Source: Glomus cerebriforme
Taxonomy: Eukaryota > Glomeromycota > Glomeromycetes > Glomerales > Glomeraceae
Assembly: GCA_003550305.1 (NCBI GenBank)
Contig: QKYT01000016.1
Coordinates: 220,227 to 284,226 of the forward strand
DNA length: 64,000 nucleotides
Direction of reading: 5' to 3'
Under the pieces are notes generated by a model. It did no database searches. It saw nothing but the letters and a program-made list of their open reading frames with translations, and was not told where the DNA came from. Each line of letters starts with the position of its first letter. Within the stretch, counting starts at the first letter, position 1. Both the position numbers and the translations under genes were made by a program. This document shows, piece by piece, positions 12,772-24,422 of the stretch.

Positions 12772-14049
12772 ATGGTTGCTACAAACTTTATCAAAATTTT
12801 TTCTATTACTGTGCTAGTTGCTTTCTTAACCTCCTCGGTTGAATCAGCAACCGATTGCCCTCCTTCAATCAAATCTGCTACTACTTCTAACGAAAAGAAA
12901 CAAAAATATATCGTCATGTTTAAGAAAGGCGATAAAAGTGCTGCTGATAATCATTTTCAAATGTTGAAAGATTGTTATAATGCACGTGTTGAACACGTCA
13001 GTGAGCAAAGTTCATTTAGTGCGACTAGCGAAAAAATCCTCGATTTCTCTGTCGATGGACTTCAAGGTTATAGTGGATTACTTCCACCTTCAATGGCTGA
13101 ACAGATTAAAAAAATGCAAAGTATTGCTCTAGTTGAAGCGGATGCTAAAGTTAAGATTCAATATGCCATTCCTCAAAATTTTACCAGACGTGCGGTGGAC
13201 AATAAACCAACAAAAAATGATGATCGTATTGATCAAGCTAAACGTCCATTAGATGGAAAATATACTTTCCCCGATTCTGCTGGAAAAGGTGTAAATATTT
13301 TTGTCGTTGATACTGGTATTCGAACTACACATAGTGAATTTAATGGTCGTGCAAAATTTGGAAAATCATTCTGTGATGGTTGCAATGATCAAGATGAAAA
13401 CGGTCATGGTACTCATGTTTCTAGTATTGCAGCCGGAAAAACTTTAGGAGTAGCAAGAAATGCCAACCTTATTGCTGTTAGAGTTTTGGACAAAACTGGT
13501 AGTGGTTCAAATTCCGCAGTTATCAATGGATTGTCTTTTGTTCTTCAACAACATAATAATGGTAAAAATAAGAATTCAGTTGTCAACATGTCCCTTGGAG
13601 GTGCTTCCTCACAAGCCGTAAATAGTGCTGTCAAAGACCTTACTGACGCTGGTGTTCACGTTGCTGTTGCCGCTGGTAACGATGGTGAGGATGCTTGTAA
13701 ATCATCACCTGCATCTGAACCTTCTGCTGTCACTGTCGGTGCTACCGAAGAAGACAGTGAACAAATCACAGATTTTTCAAATATTGGAACTTGTGTTGAT
13801 ATTTTCGCTCCAGGTCGTAACATTCAAGGTGCTGGTATTAAAAACGATAATGATGGAGCAGTATTTTCTGGTACCTCTCAAGCTACTCCACATGTCGCTG
13901 GTACATTAGCTCTTATGATCGCTAAGGATGGTAATAAATCACCAGCTGACTTAGCAAAGGATCTTAATGATTTATCAACAAAAGGAGTTGTTGAGGGTAT
14001 TGGTAATACTAAATCTCCAGATAGCTTTTTACGTATTCCATCTCCATAA
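12772..14049 (+). CDS. Secreted subtilisin-like serine protease (peptidase S8, proteinase K type)
   Basis: Single exon, 425 residues. Residues 1-26 form a signal peptide (hydrophobic core [13 protein letters not shown], small residues before ATDC). Residues 45-130 are an inhibitor-I9 propeptide starting [11 protein letters not shown] dibasic site (TRR at 138-140) probably separates propeptide from mature enzyme. The catalytic triad is visible: Asp180 in VVDTGI, His212 in NGHGTHV and Ser369 in [12 protein letters not shown], with oxyanion Asn303 in AAGND. The protein should therefore be active and extracellular or vacuolar, cleaving proteins in nutrition or at the plant interface. Codon use is noticeably richer in C than in its neighbours, suggesting high expression. 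Length and motif order are normal for fungal S8A enzymes. Confidence 0.95.
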   Translation: MVATNFIKIFSITVLVAFLTSSVESATDCPPSIKSATTSNEKKQKYIVMFKKGDKSAADNHFQMLKDCYNARVEHVSEQSSFSATSEKILDFSVDGLQGYSGLLPPSMAEQIKKMQSIALVEADAKVKIQYAIPQNFTRRAVDNKPTKNDDRIDQAKRPLDGKYTFPDSAGKGVNIFVVDTGIRTTHSEFNGRAKFGKSFCDGCNDQDENGHGTHVSSIAAGKTLGVARNANLIAVRVLDKTGSGSNSAVINGLSFVLQQHNNGKNKNSVVNMSLGGASSQAVNSAVKDLTDAGVHVAVAAGNDGEDACKSSPASEPSAVTVGATEEDSEQITDFSNIGTCVDIFAPGRNIQGAGIKNDNDGAVFSGTSQATPHVAGTLALMIAKDGNKSPADLAKDLNDLSTKGVVEGIGNTKSPDSFLRIPSP

Positions 14050-16559
14050 ATTATAGATAATAGATATAAATAATATTCTGGGGGTGTGTATTTGGGAAGG
14101 ATTTTTTTATTTTTATTATTATTTTTTTTTTTTATTATAATTTTTTGGCACGCGGTTAGGTTTTTTTTTAATTAGACTTAATTTTCGGTTCTCATAATAA
14201 AAAAAAAAAAAAAAAATACAAAGGGTTTATTAAAACCCCTAATCACATTCTTTTTTTTCACGCTTTTTAAATTAAGCGTTTTTAAATAATTGTAATTTTG
14301 AATTAATTGTAAAGAACAACAAATAATACTTTATATATATATAAATAATAAAATAATTTTTTTAAAAAAAAGTAATAACATTTTAATTTTAATTTTTATT
14401 TGATTTTATTCTATTTTATTTTTTTATAAGTTTTAGATAAATAAATTGCTATTTTCAACAAAAAATTTTTTTTTATTTCTTACCATAAACAAATTTTACA
14501 AATTTTTTAATATTTTGTTTTTAATGTCATAAAACAAAATAAATAACGGTAACGTAGTTGGAATACAAAATTTTCCTCGTGGAATAATTTGTGTAATTTG
14601 TGAACATAACGAACGCATATAACGCACCAAACACAAATCAACCCACTAAGATATAAATTATTGGTCAACAATACTGAGGTTTCTGAATTCTATATATCGA
14701 AGATTCCTTGGAGAATCACATTTTCGGTTTAAAAAAAATTATTTAGCACTGATAATCTTTGAAATGTCGGGGTGTGAACCAATAGGAGTTTCATCGACAT
14801 ATTCATGTATTTCAGATATACATAGCTGTCCTATAATTAGCAATGGTATTATTAAAAGAAAGCAACATATTAGCAAAAAATATCACAAATTTTTCTTATA
14901 GGGAAAGTAATGGGAACCTGTGATTTTGAATCATAAATTCTTGAATACAACATTCCTCCGAAAACACAAAAAAGCTTGCTTTATAACAATTTTGGCCAGA
15001 ATAATGAGGATCTTTGGTTGGTATTATCGCTTATTTCCGGAGGAATAACTGATAAGGATATTATTTATCAAAATTCAAAAGGTAGGTTGGATAAATTTAA
15101 TGTTTAATTAATTATTTTTTATCTAAATAGAGTTCAATTACTGATTTTTTAAATAATTTCATTACAGTAATAATTAAAAAAAAAATTCAATAATCAGAAT
15201 CTACAAAGATCTGAAAACAGTAACAAAACCAATAAAATTTTTTGTTACTCAAAACATTTCCATATCTTTATTGAGAAACCTATTAGTCATGTGTTCAGAA
15301 GTATCAAAGCGCGTTAATTATGACAATCTAAAAATGGGAGGTACATTAAAAATTTATATCACATATTACAAATCATATTATTGGACAATTTCCATCATGC
15401 CCTACTCTGATGATTCAGATTTTAATCTTTTCCTTTGTTATCCAATTATGGATACTCATACATATTTGCATTCTTTATTTGTCATTTAATTAAATAACAC
15501 ATTGTTCGTGTTGATTACAGTACATCATGATCCATATTTGAAATAAAATTGGGATTTAATTAAAAAATTCGATTCAATCATCTAGTACTTGGCCATATTA
15601 AAATACCCACAACGGTTCAAAATTATTAATTTCTGGCAGAATTAGGCAAATTTTGACCATGATATCTCACAAAGTACTCCCCTCTGGGTATTATTCAATT
15701 TTTAAAACTAGATAAAATATCCCTAGTATTGTCTAAATGGTAATTTGTCCCCTACCTTGTATTATTAGTCTAGGGACGAAATTTTTTCGGTGTGCGAAAT
15801 CCTATTCGTCACAAGTTATTATTTGTCACCGGCATGTAAACTGTTAATGCCGGCCAAGATTCACGTGGATAGTTTGTAGATTTACGTTTGGGTAGATATG
15901 GAACGTTAAACAAACAATCGAACTTATTTCTTATTAGAAACCGAAAATGGTAATTCTTAGGGGGGTAAAAAAAAACTGGAAATTTTTTTTTTTCGAAAAA
16001 CGTGTCGCGCCCTTAACATGATCGACATTAAAAATTTTATATTTACGGTGCTACTGAATATTGATTTACCAACTTTCATTTTTATTTTTTTACTAATTAA
16101 ATAAATAATTTGTTACATAATGAAAATCATCTTTATTTATTTATTACTATAATTATTTATTTTTTCTCACGCGTTATCGTTCTTTTTAATCTTATGAAAT
16201 TTTGATTCTTTTCACGCACTTATCATATGTAGTAGTAAATTACGCTAAAAAAGTTGGAATTTACTTCAACCAATCGTATTTGGTCGTGATCAAAACACGG
16301 GGAAAATTTTTATTTCAACATGAATAACCTTTTTACAAATGAAAAATAAAAGCCAAAAAAAAAAGCAAAAATAACTACAAGAAAACTAGAATCCAAAAAA
16401 AAATTTTTTTTTTACCTTACAAAAAATTGTTCAATAATTTTTTTTTTTTAAAAAAAAAACATAAAAGAAAGACAAAAATAATACAATCCTCTAAAAAAAA
16501 CAAATTCCATAAAAAAAGTATACTGTATATTTAAACTAATAACTTAATTCATTATTCAC
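14050..16559. other. 2.5-kb intergenic region, no supported gene
   Basis: This gap lies between the convergent subtilisin and F-box genes. It begins with poly-T/A tracts of the subtilisin 3' UTR (about 14100-14210). A 72-codon open frame at 15271 has no recognisable domain and is not supported. Around 15640-16020 the DNA is somewhat less AT-rich, but no terminal repeats or ORF were found. Confidence 0.4.
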
Positions 16560-18017
16560 TTAATATTTCCATAAATAATTCAATGATTCAATTTCATCTA
16601 AAAATTCTGCCTTTTGAAAATCTTTTAATGCACCTTTTTGTTGATACTTTTGAATTATGTTCTCAAGATGAGATGTAACACTATACTTTGATGAGATGTA
16701 AAATGATAAAGGTTTTCTTTTTGTTGATTCCCATCTTTCTAAAAATTCTTCTAAATCTTCATTTGTGAATTGCCAATCACCATCTAAATTTAAAACTCTA
16801 AGACTATAAGGATTATTAACTCTTATCAGTAAATCAAATATTTCTTTACCATCGGCTTTATTATTAAAAGTATATATTTTTAATGCTTGTAATTGCGGAT
16901 GAATTGTTAAAAATTTTGCAAGTTTTTCAGTAGCTAAATAATTCCACCAAATTGTAACAAATTTCAAATTTGTAAATTTTGGTCTTGATATTACATCAAG
17001 ATAATTTCTAATTTCTTCAGGTCTATTAGGAGGACAATCAGTATTCCAATATATTCTTGATAAAGTACCTTGTGTATTTTCAATAAATTTGGTAAATATA
17101 TCAAAAGGAGTATGTTCATCCCAAAATATATCAAGAACTTCAAGTTTAGGAAAAATTGTTGTAGCAAATTGTGATAAATTTGAAATTTCACCAGAAATAA
17201 ATAATTTCATATTTTTTAAATTAATAAATTCTGCAAGAACGGTAGGTCTAATACATAAACTACCATGAAAGTATAAAGTAGAAATAGAATGAGATTGTGA
17301 TATTAAAGCTTGACCAATACGTGGATATTCATTAATTTGACCATCTGGAGCTTGTAATTCTACATATTTTAATCCAATTTGAAATTCAATTAAAGCTGCA
17401 AGACCTGCATTATCATCATGACAAGGGTCTACGACTAATCTTTGAATATGTCTACATATTTGAGCCAAACCATAAAAAAATTCAGGTGAATTATCACTTC
17501 CACATACTAATTCACGAAGTTTTTGTAAACAAGTAGTTGATCCTGGACAATATGATAAAGGAGCTTTTGGTAAAACGAGATGTTTAAGTGAAGCTTTTGA
17601 CATAAATAATTTATAAATTTCTTGTTCAAATAATTGATCTTTATAACCTCGATAAGGATCCACTGAATTATCATTCATAAGTTCTCTTGTTAATTGTTCT
17701 ACAGCCTCAGGTGAAAGATATTGAAAATATCTTACATAATCAAATAATGGACGATTGAAATTAGATTTAATTATATTATTCTTCCGCAGTAAATCTTGTG
17801 AATCTTTTGGTAAACATAATAGAATTGTTGAAGTTATGGTAGTCCAATATGCACAATCAGATTGTTTCTCGAATTTCCAAGGATTACTCCATAAAATAGG
17901 AACAACTATCTCACACCATTTCCTATTTACTAATAAACAAGAATGTAAAGATTTTCCGTCTTCATCCAAACATTTAAATATTTGGTCGAGACAATCTGCT
18001 GGCAATTTAGATGCCAT
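16560..18017 (-). CDS. F-box protein with leucine-rich repeats
   Basis: Single exon, 485 residues, with ATG at 18017 (MASKLPADCLDQIFKCL). The F-box spans about residues 3-48, including SLHSCLLVNRKWCEIVVPILW. After it come degenerate leucine-rich units: LKHLVLPKA, KYVELQAP, LKNMKLFISGE, LEVLDIFWDE, LKFVTIWWNYL, LQALKIYTF and LRVLNLDGDW. Expected function: substrate receptor of an SCF ubiquitin ligase. It is a member of the same expanded family as the gene at 7721 but only distantly similar to it in sequence. The target is unknown. It is convergent with the subtilisin gene, with 2.5 kb between them. Confidence 0.88.
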   Translation of the reverse strand: MASKLPADCLDQIFKCLDEDGKSLHSCLLVNRKWCEIVVPILWSNPWKFEKQSDCAYWTTITSTILLCLPKDSQDLLRKNNIIKSNFNRPLFDYVRYFQYLSPEAVEQLTRELMNDNSVDPYRGYKDQLFEQEIYKLFMSKASLKHLVLPKAPLSYCPGSTTCLQKLRELVCGSDNSPEFFYGLAQICRHIQRLVVDPCHDDNAGLAALIEFQIGLKYVELQAPDGQINEYPRIGQALISQSHSISTLYFHGSLCIRPTVLAEFINLKNMKLFISGEISNLSQFATTIFPKLEVLDIFWDEHTPFDIFTKFIENTQGTLSRIYWNTDCPPNRPEEIRNYLDVISRPKFTNLKFVTIWWNYLATEKLAKFLTIHPQLQALKIYTFNNKADGKEIFDLLIRVNNPYSLRVLNLDGDWQFTNEDLEEFLERWESTKRKPLSFYISSKYSVTSHLENIIQKYQQKGALKDFQKAEFLDEIESLNYLWKY

Positions 18018-20130
18018 TTATTTTTATTCTGTCGAACAATAATAATAACAAAAAAAAAAAAAAAGGAAAAAAGGGAAAAAGGGAAAGAAAAAGAAATAAT
18101 ATATATATAATATATAATATATATATATATTATATTAGGAAAAAAGAACTAGTAATAAGAATCATTGAAAATATATAAAAGGGAAATCAGAAAAGGTAAC
18201 ACAAAAACGTTTTACCTGATAACCGATCAGCTATTAAAATTTCGGTATTTCGGTAATACAAAAATTAATTTTATATTTAGTAAAATAAAGCCAATCGTGA
18301 TCCCCTTTTTAACGAAGAGTGGAAAATCAAAATACACTCGAGGAAAAGATCAACTTTAAAATTATTAATCTTAAATGATTGATCAAAACTTATTAACTAC
18401 TATATGGATTTTGAGGTTTTTTTTTCGAATCGAAATAAACTACAAGTTTATGGTATCATGTGAAAATATAATCAAGGTTGACCTTTTCCGCGCCACTAAA
18501 GTTAAGAGTAACCATGAAAAAGAAAAATAAAAAAAAAATTTCTCTTTACTTTATTTTTAATAAGAAAAAAAAAAGAAAAAAAAAAAAAAAAAAATAAAAA
18601 AAATAAAAAAAAAACAAAAAAAAAAAAAAAAAAAAAAACAAAAAAAAAAAAAAAGAAAGAAAAAGAAAAAAATCAAAATGGATAAAAATTTTCAAAGATA
18701 ACAATAAACATGTATATAAATACCAAAAAAAACCCGATAAAAAGCAAAGATAGGTTTAAAATGTAGAAGGAAGATCCGGACTAAAATTGGGTAAAAAATT
18801 CCGAAGAAGGAAATTATTATTTATCTATCAACCTATTACATAATTATTAATAGTATGACTGATTGGCTCAAGGCATACGAAAAGCACATGATTTGACCAA
18901 TTTTGTACAACATTGTTCATGTAGGTTGTTATCTATCAAATTATTTGTGGGTTATTAATACATTGTTTTTTTTTTAAAAAAAAAAAAAATTTGAAGGAAA
19001 AAAAAAACGTCAAAAACTGCGGACTTTACTAATGCAAGATTGTGACAATTATGTGCACATTTGCATTAATCAACAGAAACGAAATTTCAAAATTTACTAA
19101 AATAGTTAACTTATTTTAAACTTTTTGGTTAAACATTAAGCGCCAACATAAATATGGATAAAATTCCTGGTTTTTTTATGTTCGGAATGTAGAATGTTTG
19201 AATTTTGGGATAAATTACAAATAATTGATTGCAGAATAATATTTATTTATTGTAACATATTCAGGAGTACATGATACAAAAGATAACGACTTTTTTTAAT
19301 GGGATAACTGTTAGTATTAAAAGATAAACTCTAAGCCCCTTACATTCTTTTTCTTCTTTATTCCATGAAGTTGCTCAAAAGTATATATTCTTTTTTATTC
19401 GCCGTTTTTCGGATTGTAAAACTAACCATACTTGTAATACATAAGATAAGTAAAAAAAACTTGATTGTAAGTAACAAAATTGGTTTTATCATCCCGTGAC
19501 TCTTCCGAGTACGGAAACAAAAACAAATCACGTACTACTCACTTAATACTAACTAACTTTTCTGTTACTTTTCTGAAAAATATTTTCTCTGTTTTTTTTT
19601 TTTTTTTTTACTTTAGCTTACAAAGAAATTTAAATTATTTTGTAAATAATAAATAAATAAACAATCCTGCGAAAATAAAAATGTAACAATAATATTTAAG
19701 TTTCAAAACTGTCAAACTTTACGGCAGATCTGTATGATATGTGATGTAATTTTTTTCTCATTCTCTTTGATTGAGTGGCCAATAAGATATTAATCACGTG
19801 AATTTAAATGAACTAATTTCTTTATCTGAAATTCAATTATTACTATAAATGTCATTTTAAATTATTAATTAAAACTATCCATTATTCCCAAATTTTATTA
19901 TAATATTAAATAATATAATATTTTTAATATATATAAAATATTTATTTATTTGTAATAAATTTATTATAATTTAATTAAATATTAAAATAGTTAATCTTAA
20001 TCCTATTAATTTTATTTATTATATACCTTTATTTAAATAATAATTAGTATTTTAAATAAAAAGAATTATTATAATAATTTTTATGCTTTTTTTATTTAAA
20101 AATAATATATTAAAAGTAATATTATAATAA
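18018..20130. other. Intergenic, with long A-rich and (AT)n tracts
   Basis: The first part presumably holds the promoter of the F-box gene, with a poly-A/G run and an (AT)n tract at 18098-18135. 18555-18670 is an almost pure A tract broken by single other bases. No gene is supported; a 64-codon frame at 18165 lacks any recognisable domain. From 19860 the composition becomes extremely AT-rich, marking the start of the repeat block. Confidence 0.5.
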
Positions 20131-20290
20131 AATTAATAATTTATATAATATTAATAATAATTACTACTAATAATAATATATTTTTAAATATTTATATTTA
20201 ATTAAATAAAATTTATTCAAAAAAAATTTAGTATAATATAAATCAAAATACTAAAAATTATATAAAAAAATTTAATATAAAATATTTTAA
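20131..20290. repeat. Direct repeat, copy 1 (about 160 bp)
   Basis: This AT-rich segment recurs with high identity at 21192-21345 in the same orientation. The match includes non-simple words such as TTTAGTATAATATAAATCAA and TTTATATTTAATTAAATAAA. The two copies bracket an 0.85-kb element. Confidence 0.75.
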
Positions 20291-20330
20291 TATTAAAAAT
20301 TTGCAAAATATAATAATAAGAGAAAATTTA

Positions 20331-21175
20331 ATTCCTTATCCCAGGGTGAGATCAATATTACTCACCCCCTGATCACATTTCCATTTTTGGCATCACTCTA
20401 AACAATGTTTATTTGTTTATCATTTTGATAATAAACTTTTTAAATCTTTTTTTCTTTTTTTTCTTTTCTTTTTTTTTGTTTTAAAAATTTATTTTAGAAA
20501 TTTTCATTAATTAATAAAGCTAAATATNTTTTCAATAGTAGTTTAGAACTTGTGTAAAATTTTATTATAAAGTTATATTTTAATAATTTTAATAAATGCG
20601 CTTTTCATATTGTATAGAGATTTCACAACACAATTTTGTTATTTTAGTTAAACTAAATANATGAAAAATACTTAAAATAATTGTTTAGCAGATATGAAAA
20701 TAATTATATATTAATTTTCATGAAGCTAACTCAAGTGGTTGTGAAGTTATAAATTTTTTTGTAAAAATACTTAAACGTATTTTGTTTTTTTATTTTTAAG
20801 TATAATTTGAATACTTTAACTAAAGAAAATAAGCAAAAGAAGCTTAAGTAAAGTTGTTCAGCAGGCATGAAAATAATGGCATATTAATTTTCATAAGCTA
20901 ATTTAAGTGGTTATGGAGGTATGAATTTTTTTGTAATAATATTAAAGACATATTTTTAGAAAAAAATTCATATTAATGTAATATTAATAAATGCAATTAT
21001 TAAATTCAAATAAATTTGTTTGTATTTTTAATTAAAAGTATAAAATAAATCAAATAAAATTCATTAAAAACTTCTATAAAAAAAAAAAAACTTTAAAAAT
21101 TATCAATAAAAATAATTATCTATTTTTAGAAAAAATTATAGGAGTGAATAATAAATTTCTCATCTAGGGGTGAGG
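20331..21175. mobile_element. Putative non-autonomous element with imperfect terminal inverted repeats
   Basis: The left end reads ATTCCTTATCCCAGGGTGAG. The reverse complement of the right end reads ATTCCTCACCCCTAGATGAG, and the similarity continues into ATTA and TCAC words. The interior has two direct repeats of about 65 bp (near 20690-20760 and 20868-20933, sharing ATATTAATTTTCAT and AAGTGGTTATGGAGG-like text). It has no ORF and contains two ambiguous bases. Exact ends and target duplication are unresolved. Confidence 0.5.
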
Positions 21176-21191
21176 AATAAATTTACCCTAA

Positions 21192-21345
21192 AATTAATAT
21201 TATTTATATAATATTAATAATAATTACTATTAATAATAATATATTTTAAATATTTATATTTAATTAAATAAAATTTATTCAAAAAAAATTTTAGTATAAT
21301 ATAAATCAAAATACTAAAAAATTAAAAAATCTTTAATAAAAAATT
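21192..21345. repeat. Direct repeat, copy 2 (about 155 bp)
   Basis: Same-orientation partner of 20131-20290. The two diverge mainly in A/T run lengths. They lie 40 bp and 17 bp outside the bracketed element, so they could be a segmental duplication rather than part of it. Confidence 0.75.
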
Positions 21346-22308
21346 TTAAATATTTTTAAAATATAAGTATAAAATACTTTTAGTTAAAACTTAATATATT
21401 TTATATAATATTTATTTATATATATAAATTAATAAAATTATAATTATTGGGTTAGAAAAAACTAGATTAAGTATAAAAACCTTAGGCTAAGGACTCTTGA
21501 AAATAAGAGCCATCTTTACAAATCTGTTCTTCATATGACAAGTTATGCTTTTCTTTTTAGAAAGTATATTTGTGATTTATCATACTATAATTATGTATTC
21601 TTTATAAAATTTTGTTAATTATAATAAACTCAATTAATTTGTCTTAAAAAAAAAAAATAATAAATAAAATTATAATTATTAAAATAAAATAAATAAAAGT
21701 TTATTTTATTAATAAAGTAAAAAATAATTTGATTAAAAAGAAATTTTTATTTAAAAATATAAGTAAATACTATTAGATTAGTAAATTATTTCTTTAAAAA
21801 TTCTTAAAAAAAATAAATTTAATATAATGTTTAGCTTTTTATTTTTTCTTTATTTTCTTTTTATTTTATATTTTAATTTTTTAAAGAATAAAAAATACCT
21901 AAAAAATAAATTATTTTTATATAATAATTTAATATTATTCTTTTTTAATAATTATAATTATACTTCACTGCAAAATAGATTTTTTTGAATTACAATCAAC
22001 ATAACACAAAGACGTAATTTAACATAATTTATATGTTTTATTAGTAAAAATTATAACTGTCATAATTGATTTTGCCCATGATGAAATATTTTTTTAATTT
22101 TGCTGGAAAGTATAATTTTTTTTTTAAGACAAGTTAAACGTATTTATTGTATATGGAGTCAAATGACAAATACATTCTATAAATTACGTATACACCCTCT
22201 AAAAGAAAAATGTAACTTATCGCGACAGATTATTAGTTTGTAAAGGTGAAAATTGAAGCAAATTTCCCTTAGTATGAGTAACTCTTACGCTCTACCTCAA
22301 ATCTGCTT
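21346..22308. other. AT-rich repeat-block filler
   Basis: Extremely AT-rich, with no ORF or terminal repeat recognised. A less biased stretch at 22130-22308 continues across the MITE insertion into the ORF fragment at 22555 onward. Confidence 0.45.
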
Positions 22309-22551
22309 AAGGTTGCCTGCCTAAACCTTTTCAAAATCTTATGATTAGTTTCGTTAAAATTTTACTATAGATTTATTATAGTTTTGGCAGAGTTTTGGCA
22401 GTTTCGGCAATTATAATAGGTTTTGGCAGTTTCACTTTTCTCTAGAGTTTTACCAGTTTTTTAATATAACTTTAATATAGTTTTGGCAGAATTTCACTTT
22501 TTGGCAAAACGCCATCTTGCCTAAACCCCTAGGTTTTGGCAAAGCAACCTT
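22309..22551. mobile_element. MITE, AAGGTTGC family, copy 1
   Basis: 243 bp, with ends AAGGTTGCCTGCC and ...GGCAAAGCAACCTT forming a terminal inverted repeat. AAATCTGC stands just outside both ends (before TTAAGG on the left, right after AACCTT on the right), an apparent 8-bp target duplication. The interior repeats TTTTGGCAG-like words. A second copy lies at 23090-23331. Confidence 0.85.
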
Positions 22552-22844
22552 AAATCTGCCAACCCTGTACCAATGTAATTATTTAGATTAATACTATCTA
22601 CTTGTCTATCTACCCAATTTTGATCTACTAATTTACCATTAAAATGATTATTGCTAGTATTAATATCTATGATGCAACTATTACTATTACTCCTCGAATC
22701 CTTCTCGAGGCTTACGAACTGCAGTATCTCTTTACAATGCATACTTTGAATTTTGTCTAACAAATGATATATCTTTTTGAAGAAAAATTTTTTATGAGCT
22801 ATTCCTTTATTAACAAAATCCTGAACTACTTTGAAACCTTGCAT
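22552..22844 (-). pseudogene. ORF fragment truncated by a MITE, unknown family
   Basis: A minus-strand open frame starts with ATG at 22844 and reads lysine- and asparagine-rich protein (VQDFVNKGIAHKKFFFKKIY, LDKIQSMHCKEILQF, NGKLVDQNWVDRQVDS). After about 97 codons it runs into the MITE at 22551, and the last residues and the stop come from MITE sequence. Base composition is less biased than the flanks, suggesting former coding DNA. I do not recognise the family; a transposon-derived fragment is possible. Confidence 0.4.
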
Positions 22845-23089
22845 AGCAGCTTGTTAAAGTCTGATTGTTATATCTAACACTAGGTGTTTGAATACTGAAA
22901 AGTATAATTATAATATATTATAAAAAATTTTATTATAATAAAATTCTATATATTTTAATAATTATAAATAATACCATATAATATGAATCATAATATTCTG
23001 AATATTTTGCAAATTTTGAAAAATTAATCTTATATAGTTATATTAACAAATTTATAATTCAAATTTTTATTATAAATAGTATCATATAT

Positions 23090-23331
23090 AAGGTTGTCTG
23101 CCTAAACCTCTTCAAAATCCTACAATTAGTTTCGTCAAAATTTTACTATAGATTTATTATAGTTTCGGCAGAGTTTCAGCAGTTTCAGCAATTATAATAG
23201 GTTTCGGCAGTTTCACTTTTCTTCAGAGTTTTACCAGTTTTTTAATATAACTTTAATATAGTTTTGGCAGAATTTCGCTTTTTGGCAAAATGCCATCTTG
23301 CCTAAATCCCTAAGTTTCGGCAAGCAACCTT
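23090..23331. mobile_element. MITE, AAGGTTGC family, copy 2
   Basis: 242 bp, collinear with copy 1 over its whole length, with the same AAGGTTG and CAACCTT ends. The G/A and C/T differences between copies are mostly transitions, for example TTTTGGCAG against TTTCGGCAG. ATCATATA occurs beside both ends, consistent with an 8-bp target duplication. Confidence 0.85.
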
Positions 23332-23719
23332 AGAATCATATATATTTAAAAATTTGCATTATAATCAGAAAAATATTTATATATAATTTTTGAATAAAAT
23401 TAGATTCTTAAAATAATAATATTAATAAAAAATAAACTTTTTTTTAGTATAAAAAAAGGAGAAATATTATGTATAAAGGAAGTAATATAATCTGTAATAT
23501 ATAATAAGTAGTTAAATTTTATTTATAAAAAGTTTATAATCATTTATAATATGAGAAAAGATCAATATTACTTATTTTTATATGATTAATAAATAATTAA
23601 TTAAAATTTTATCACTAATGTGACAAAATTTATAATTGATTATTTATTAATTTATATAAAATAAGTAATATTACTTAAATGAATATATAGTATTAATATA
23701 TTAATATTTTAAAATAAAA

Positions 23720-23940
23720 TTACTTGTCTAAACTTTTCTAAAATTCTGCGTTTAATTTTGCCAAATTTTTGCTATAATTTTATTATAATTTTGCAAAATT
23801 TTATCAGTTTTGCCATTTATAATAAGTTTTAACAGATTTCACTTTTTGTCAAGTTTTGCTAACTTTTAATTAAGACTTTAATATAGTTTTATCAAATTAT
23901 GATATTTCATTATTTTGTCTATTTGCTAAACAATATTCCA
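23720..23940. mobile_element. Degenerate relic of the AAGGTTGC MITE family
   Basis: The segment follows the same order of words as the two good copies (CTTGTCTAAAC, TAATTTTGCCA, ATTTCACTTTTTGTCAAG, TTTGTCTATTTGCTAAAC), with most G/C positions changed to A/T. The terminal repeats are no longer recognisable. Confidence 0.55.
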
Positions 23941-24243
23941 AAATATACATATAAGAGTCAAGTTCAACCAAAAAAATTTTACTATTAATTATATGCATTT
24001 TTTTTAGGGCTAAAATTACAGTAATGTCAGTTAGTTACTAAAATAAGTAATAATTTTCTGGCTGACATTATTAGAATTTGTTTAAAAAAGAAAAGATTTA
24101 TATGATTTTTTTGATTTATTATACACAAACTCTGACCCTACTTTTTTATATATATTTCAGGATCCTGCTAAACCTCTTAATTTTGCTAAACAATTTTATT
24201 TTGAAATAATATAGTCTATTAATTAATATATTCTGAAATATTA
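23941..24243. other. AT-rich spacer
   Basis: No gene seen. A CAGGATCCTGCTAAAC word at about 24159 resembles the ends of the 1.05-kb element described at 25761, so a fragment of that family may be present. Confidence 0.35.
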
Positions 24244-24245
24244 TA

Positions 24246-24420
24246 CAGTCGTCCCCCTCTAATAGGCACCTTCTATTTAGTCACATCCCATGCTTATACT
24301 TGGCCCAAGTTACTAATAATATTATTAAAAAAACTCCTCTATAGTCACATCATATAGGATTTTTATAATCACACCTTTTTTTTCAGTCCTGAGGGGTGTG
24401 ATTATATAGGGGGACGACTG
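24246..24420. mobile_element. Tc1/mariner-type MITE with TA duplication
   Basis: 175 bp. The left end is CAGTCGTCCCCCTCTA and the reverse complement of the right end is CAGTCGTCCCCCTATATA. A TA dinucleotide flanks both sides (24244-24245 and 24421-24422). The ends resemble those of the larger elements at 40557 and 60091, so they probably use related transposases. Confidence 0.88.
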
Positions 24421-24422
24421 TA

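Noticed and set aside
15271..15489. 72-codon ORF
   Set aside because: No domain, no repeat-family match and no splice continuation. Consistent with chance in AT-rich DNA.
20131..21345. LTR retrotransposon
   Set aside because: The 160-bp direct repeats lack TG..CA ends, a primer-binding site and any reverse-transcriptase sequence between them.
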